From Sulfurimonas sp. (GTDB lineage: Bacteria; Campylobacterota; Campylobacteria; Campylobacterales; Sulfurimonadaceae), in the NCBI GenBank assembly GCA_012963655.1, contig DTVI01000080.1, forward strand, positions 1 through 9,671: 9,671 nt of DNA, written 5' to 3'. The notes under the pieces were generated by a model. It ran no database searches and was not told the DNA's origin. It saw only the letters and a list, made by a program, of their open reading frames with translations. Of the stretch, positions 6,967 through 9,671 are shown piece after piece. Positions within the stretch are counted from its first letter, which is position 1; each line of letters opens with the position of its first letter. The position numbers and the translations under genes were made by a program.

Positions 6967-7308
6967 TTAGTAACAAGAGGGCAAATTTCCTGAATCATTT
7001 GCAAATTGGATTACAAAATTTTTTACGTGTTGTAATTTTTTCCAAATATTTTTATTTTCAAGTGTTTCTTTAGACTTTGGGTAGTGGATAATAAACTCTT
7101 TTTTAAAGCCTTCCCCTTAATTCTCAAAAAGCTCTTCCCATTCAGTCTGTGTATGTAAGGTTGCAAACTTAGTTCCATTCAGCTTAAACATCGATTTAAA
7201 GGTTTTAAGATAAACTTTTTGACCTTTCTTCAGATCAGCCATTAAAACAGAAGTTCCCATACTCCCTAAAAATAAAGCTAATAATAATATTTTTGTTAGT
7301 GTTTTCAT
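6967..7308 (-). pseudogene. Secreted sox-linked protein interrupted by an in-frame TAA
   Basis: The first open part (7117-7308) encodes 63 residues with a signal peptide (MKTLTKILLLALFLGSMGTSVLMA) followed by KKGQKVYLKTFKSMFKLNGTKFATLHTQTEWEELFEN. A TAA at 7117-7119 ends it. In the same frame 49 further sense codons follow (GEGFKKEFIIHYPKSKETLE at first, ending FANDSGNLPSCY) to a second TAA at 6967-6969. The joined frame is about 112 codons and ends only 26 bp before the cytochrome c start, as expected for a tightly packed operon. Together the halves read as one small helical periplasmic protein, so a point nonsense change (from AAA, GAA or CAA) is the simplest explanation. AAGGA lies before the ATG. 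No haem motif is seen. I cannot name the family firmly. A short 63-residue product remains possible. Confidence 0.72.
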
Positions 7309-7359
7309 TTTCGTCCTTATAAGATATTTAATCTACTTTTTTCATGAGATGTCTTTATT

Positions 7360-7395
7360 CTTCAAAAGCTAATGTTTAAACATCTTTTCTTGAAG
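7360..7395. promoter_or_regulatory. Dyad-symmetric candidate operator between divergent genes
   Basis: A perfect 12-bp palindrome, ATGTTTAAACAT (7372-7383), is flanked by CTTCAA (7360-7365) and TTGAAG (7390-7395), which are inverted copies sharing exactly the same centre. It lies between the minus-strand sox-linked gene (start 7308) and the plus-strand rubredoxin gene (start 7477), so one bound dimer could affect both. Function is inferred from symmetry and position. Confidence 0.4.
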
Positions 7396-7476
7396 TATTC
7401 TAATAGTATGAATTAATTGTGAAGTCATCGTGGATATTAATAAAAGCTTGTTTACAATAGAAAATAAGGATTGATA

Positions 7477-7641
7477 ATGCAAAAGTATAGATGTCCCACA
7501 TGCGATTATATATATGACCCAGCCCTTGGAGACCCTGAAGGGGATATCCCTGCGGGTACAGCCTTTGAAGACCTACCAGATGATTGGGTTTGCCCTGATT
7601 GTGGAGAGAAGAAAGAAGAATTTGTAGTTTATGAGGGATAG
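7477..7641 (+). CDS. rubredoxin
   Basis: Rubredoxin is a small cytoplasmic one-electron carrier with a single iron held by four cysteines. The gene encodes 54 residues, the classical size. The first knuckle is [11 protein letters not shown] (Cys 6 and 9), the middle has the conserved [20 protein letters not shown], and the second knuckle is [12 protein letters not shown] (Cys 39 and 42). AAGGA lies 6 bp upstream of the ATG. A TACAAT box (7453-7458) could be the -10 but would leave a very short leader. Its partner is not shown by the context; in related bacteria rubredoxins serve oxygen or peroxide reduction, and supply to the nearby di-iron desaturase is conceivable but speculative. Its TAG stop is the first three bases of a near-copy of the downstream tRNA-Ser 3' end. 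Confidence 0.95.
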   Translation: MQKYRCPTCDYIYDPALGDPEGDIPAGTAFEDLPDDWVCPDCGEKKEEFVVYEG

Positions 7642-7661
7642 AGTCCGAATCTCTAGCTGTC
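7639..7661 (+). repeat. Partial copy of the tRNA-Ser 3' end (T arm plus acceptor strand)
   Basis: These 23 bases match the tRNA-Ser segment 7804-7826 at 22 of 23 positions; the only difference is C for T at 7645. The copy begins with the TAGAG 5' strand of the T stem and ends within the acceptor strand (GCTGTC); the CCA end is not kept. It is in direct orientation, 165 bp upstream of the real copy, and its first three bases are the rubredoxin stop codon. It may be an attachment-site remnant or the relic of a second tRNA gene. Confidence 0.8.
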
Positions 7662-7695
7662 ACAAGACTTAAGAAGCTAGTGTTAAACTTTTTTT
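7653..7695 (+). terminator. Weak candidate terminator after rubredoxin
   Basis: CTAGCT (7653-7658, inside the tRNA-like copy) and AGCTAG (7675-7680) can pair, and a run of seven T follows at 7689-7695. The stem is short, the loop has 16 bases and eight bases separate the stem from the T-run, so support is weak. Confidence 0.3.
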
Positions 7696-7697
7696 GT

Positions 7698-7703
7698 TAT
7701 ACT
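7698..7703 (+). promoter_or_regulatory. -10 box of the tRNA-Ser gene
   Basis: TATACT lies 40 bp upstream of the tRNA. No other good -10 is seen before the tRNA. The transcript leader would contain a 6-bp hairpin, GCTTAT (7716-7721) with ATAAGC (7727-7732), which may mark the precursor for 5' processing. Confidence 0.45.
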
Positions 7704-7743
7704 TTCGGCCTACAAGCTTATGACTAATAAGCATGTCTTCAAT

Positions 7744-7831
7744 GGACAGCTGGCCGAGTGGTCGAAGGCGCTCGCCTGGAACGCGAGTGTGGGGCAACCC
7801 ACCTAGAGTTCGAATCTCTAGCTGTCCACCA
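7744..7831 (+). tRNA. tRNA-Ser (anticodon GGA)
   Basis: The 88-base gene folds as a class II tRNA. The acceptor stem GGACAGC (7744-7750) pairs with GCTGTCC (7821-7827). The D arm is GCC-GAGTGGTCGAA-GGC, the anticodon stem CTCGC/GCGAG surrounds loop CTGGAAC with anticodon GGA at 7778-7780, the long variable arm is GTGGG-GCAA-CCCAC, and the T arm is TAGAG-TTCGAAT-CTCTA. The CCA end is encoded at 7829-7831. It reads the serine codons UCC and UCU. Two details are unusual: base 73 is A, whereas bacterial tRNA-Ser usually has G there, and anticodon-loop position 38 is C. A near-copy of its 3' end lies upstream at 7639-7661. Confidence 0.97.
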
Positions 7832-7856
7832 TTTTACTCAAGAAACTTTTCACTTT

Positions 7857-7892
7857 GTGAAACCACAAAAGTTAGTTTTCACAACTCTTTTT
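7857..7892 (+). terminator. Candidate terminator downstream of tRNA-Ser
   Basis: GTGAAA (7857-7862) can pair with TTTCAC (7877-7882), followed after five bases by a five-T run (7888-7892). The same GTGAAA can instead pair with an upstream TTTCAC (7848-7853) in a tight 3-base-loop hairpin, so two alternative structures compete. Confidence 0.35.
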
Positions 7893-8034
7893 CCTCTACT
7901 CTGTCCCCCTTTAGCTAAAGAACACAGTTACCAAGTTAAAACTGAAGATTGAACACCTGTCACTATATCATAAAATTGAGATAAATATTACATATTACTA
8001 GTACTAAGGTACACTGTTTTTTACTTTTTTAATC

Positions 8035-8043
8035 TGCTAATAT
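8035..8043 (+). promoter_or_regulatory. Candidate extended -10 promoter of the adhesin gene
   Basis: TGCTAATAT fits the extended form TGnTAnnnT, 30 bp before the ATG, with a T-rich stretch upstream and no -35 box. The leader would be about 25 nt and include the ribosome-binding AGGGG at 8063-8067. Confidence 0.4.
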
Positions 8044-8073
8044 TATTAAAATTATTTATCTTAGGGGCTTTTA

Positions 8074-9671
8074 ATGACAAACGGAAATGTAATCGGATAT
8101 GTATCTAAACAATCAGGTGAAGCAACACTAACTAAAATCAATGGCGAAGTAGTTGAACTTGGTATTTTTTCTCAAATTCATAAAAATGATTTAATTGAGA
8201 GTGTAGATGGTACTAGCATTGAAGTTGTAATGACAAATGGTAATGTTGTTAACATTGATGGTCAAAGAACCTTATTAATAGATGAAACGGTATATGAAGC
8301 AAAATCATTTAAACAAGATGAAGTAAGTAAAGAATCTGTAGAAGCAGTAGAAAAAGGCGATATCTCACAACTTGAAGCGACAGAAGCTGGTGAGCAAAAA
8401 GTTGGAACCTCTCAAAATATTTCTGATGCTTTTACAAATAGAGGTGTGGATGATGGTTTTGCTCAAGCAGAAGGTCTTTTAATAGGATTAGAAACTTCTT
8501 TAGCTGATACAAACCCAGATGAGTTAGAGGAAGATCAAATAGATTCCCTTTCTCCAAATGCCCCTTTTATTAATCCTATTGCCTTAGGAAATGATGATAC
8601 ACCTACCATTACAGGTAAGGCTGAAGCTGATAGTGAAGTAAGTATCATTATTGATGGTAAGGTAGTTGATGTTGTTATTGCTGATGGAAATGGGGACTGG
8701 TCTTATACGACAGATACTCTAAGTGATGGTGAACATCTTGTTTCTGCTATTAGTACAGATGCAACAGGAAACAGTAGGGAAGCTTCTGAAAACACATCTT
8801 TTATTATTGATACACAAGCGCCTGATTCTCCTATCATTAATGAACTAGGCAGTACGAATGATACAACCCCAACACTTACCGGTGAAGGCGAAGTGGGTAG
8901 TACTATTGTAATATCGATTAATTCTGAGATTGTAGGTGAAACTACAGTAGCTGAAAATGGACAGTGGACATACACACTAGAGGATGTTTTAAGGGAAGGT
9001 GACTATGCGATAAGTGCTACTTCTACAGATAAGGCTGGAAATACTAGTTATGCTTCTATAACCTCGGTTATAACTATAGATACATCTCTTCTTGATCCTG
9101 ATGTTACTGATGCAGATATTCAAATAAATACTGGAAGTGATAGTGTATTAAATTCAGATGAAGTTAATACGGTAAGTATTAGTGGAACAACAGAAGCGGG
9201 TTCAACGATAAATATCACTGTTACAGATAGCGAAGGTGATACAGTTGTTTATGAAGGTACTGCAGATTCTACTGGTAACTGGAGTGACACGGTTGATTTA
9301 AGTACTCTTGTTGATGGGGATTTAACATTTACAGGAAGTGTTACAGATATTAATGGAAATACAAGTGTTCTAGCTCCTGTTACAGTCAGTAAAGATACAA
9401 CTCTTCTTGACAGTGATAATGATAATGCAGGTGTTCTTGTAAGTATTGATGGAATTAGCCCTGATAATGGTATTGAAAACGATTTCCAAACTAATCTTAA
9501 TGACGTGACTTTATACGGGACTTTTGATAATGAAGTGGATACAAGTTTAGTTGTTACTATTAATGAGATAGAACAAGAGATTACTATAGATGGAAAAAAC
9601 TGGAGTGTTGATTTTATTTCCGAAGCAGATGCCACTTACCCAATTATAGCAACGGTTACAGATGCAGCAGG
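8074..9671 (+). CDS. Large LapA/BapA-type surface adhesin, N-terminal part (3' partial)
   Basis: The frame is open from ATG 8074 to the window end (532 codons, no stop); AGGGG lies 6 bp upstream of the start. There is no signal peptide, as expected for type I-secreted adhesins whose export signal is C-terminal. Residues 1 to about 85 resemble the LapA-type retention module (GNVIGYVSKQSGEATLTKINGEVVELG, then NVVNIDGQRTLLIDE). Next comes an acidic linker with EAVEKGDISQLEATEAGEQ, where TEAG (103-106) corresponds to the LapG protease site TAAG. Tandem bacterial Ig-like domains follow: about 161-247, 250-337, 341-442 and a partial one from 447, each with a TPTLTG- or VSISG-type opening, a GxWxxxx strand and a TDxAGN-type loop. 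The protein probably anchors cells to surfaces or in biofilm. The transporter and LapD/LapG genes are not in this window. Confidence 0.85.
   Translation, partial: MTNGNVIGYVSKQSGEATLTKINGEVVELGIFSQIHKNDLIESVDGTSIEVVMTNGNVVNIDGQRTLLIDETVYEAKSFKQDEVSKESVEAVEKGDISQLEATEAGEQKVGTSQNISDAFTNRGVDDGFAQAEGLLIGLETSLADTNPDELEEDQIDSLSPNAPFINPIALGNDDTPTITGKAEADSEVSIIIDGKVVDVVIADGNGDWSYTTDTLSDGEHLVSAISTDATGNSREASENTSFIIDTQAPDSPIINELGSTNDTTPTLTGEGEVGSTIVISINSEIVGETTVAENGQWTYTLEDVLREGDYAISATSTDKAGNTSYASITSVITIDTSLLDPDVTDADIQINTGSDSVLNSDEVNTVSISGTTEAGSTINITVTDSEGDTVVYEGTADSTGNWSDTVDLSTLVDGDLTFTGSVTDINGNTSVLAPVTVSKDTTLLDSDNDNAGVLVSIDGISPDNGIENDFQTNLNDVTLYGTFDNEVDTSLVVTINEIEQEITIDGKNWSVDFISEADATYPIIATVTDAA

Larger units (their letters stand above)
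7832..8073. other. Non-coding gap between tRNA-Ser and the adhesin gene
   Basis: No convincing gene is seen in these 242 bases. The first part holds mutually exclusive hairpins (see the terminator entry), the middle (about 7895-8000) shows nothing I can assign, and the last part carries a promoter-like site. Open frames running out of the tRNA into this stretch have no ribosome-binding site or protein-like pattern. Confidence 0.6.

Noticed and set aside
6941..6976. Longer start for the cytochrome c (ATG at 6976)
   Set aside because: It adds 12 hydrophilic residues before a normal signal peptide, overlaps the end of the preceding frame and lacks a good ribosome-binding site; the ATG at 6940 has one.
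7400..7663. 87-codon minus-strand open frame
   Set aside because: It is antisense to the clear rubredoxin gene and runs through the tRNA-like repeat; no signal or motif supports it.
7733..7952. Two short plus-strand open frames (7733-7918 and 7758-7952)
   Set aside because: Both run through the tRNA-Ser gene in different frames and have no ribosome-binding site.
8703..9635. Minus-strand open frames opposite the adhesin (8703-8975, 9249-9635)
   Set aside because: They are antisense to a long plus-strand frame with clear repeated Ig-like domains and show no independent protein pattern.
1..9671. CRISPR array, insertion sequence or integrase gene
   Set aside because: No regularly spaced repeats, transposase or recombinase reading frame was seen; the only mobile-element hint is the tRNA 3'-end repeat.

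Overview
This window looks like the chromosome of an AT-rich, sulfur-oxidising member of the Campylobacterota (formerly Epsilonproteobacteria). Three things point there: the ribosomal-protein order rplR-rpsE-rplO-secY-map-infA with no adk between secY and map, a soxY-soxZ pair, and promoter-like sites built on an extended TGnTATAAT -10 with no clear -35 box. The genus cannot be fixed from the sequence alone.

Region 1 (1-3461, + strand) is the end of the spc ribosomal operon: L18 (5' end cut by the window), S5, L15, SecY, methionine aminopeptidase and IF-1. They are packed with gaps of 2-9 bp and probably translationally coupled. A stem-loop after infA is the likely end of the transcript.

Region 2 (3462-5563) holds a membrane fatty-acid desaturase (+), with its own strong promoter-like site, and a convergent FAD-dependent amine-oxidase-family protein (-). 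Their 3' ends overlap by 14 bp.

Region 3 (5564-7308, - strand) is a small sulfur-oxidation unit. Its transcription order is a secreted protein gene interrupted by an in-frame stop, a monohaem cytochrome c, soxY and soxZ. SoxYZ is the periplasmic carrier for sulfur intermediates; the cytochrome could take electrons from the pathway. No soxXA, soxB or soxCD lies in this window. Three of the gaps in and after this unit contain a clear inverted repeat.

Region 4 (7309-7831) has a dyad-symmetric intergenic region, a rubredoxin gene (+) and a tRNA-Ser(GGA) gene. A 23-bp near-copy of the tRNA 3' end sits exactly at the rubredoxin stop codon.

Region 5 (7832-9671) has a non-coding stretch and then the start of a large surface adhesin. 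It has a LapA-type N-terminal retention module followed by tandem bacterial Ig-like domains, and runs off the window.

The best leads are the interrupted gene upstream of the sox cytochrome, the tRNA-fragment/rubredoxin junction, the atypical SoxY tail (GGCDGS) and the adhesin with a variant LapG-type cleavage motif (TEAG).
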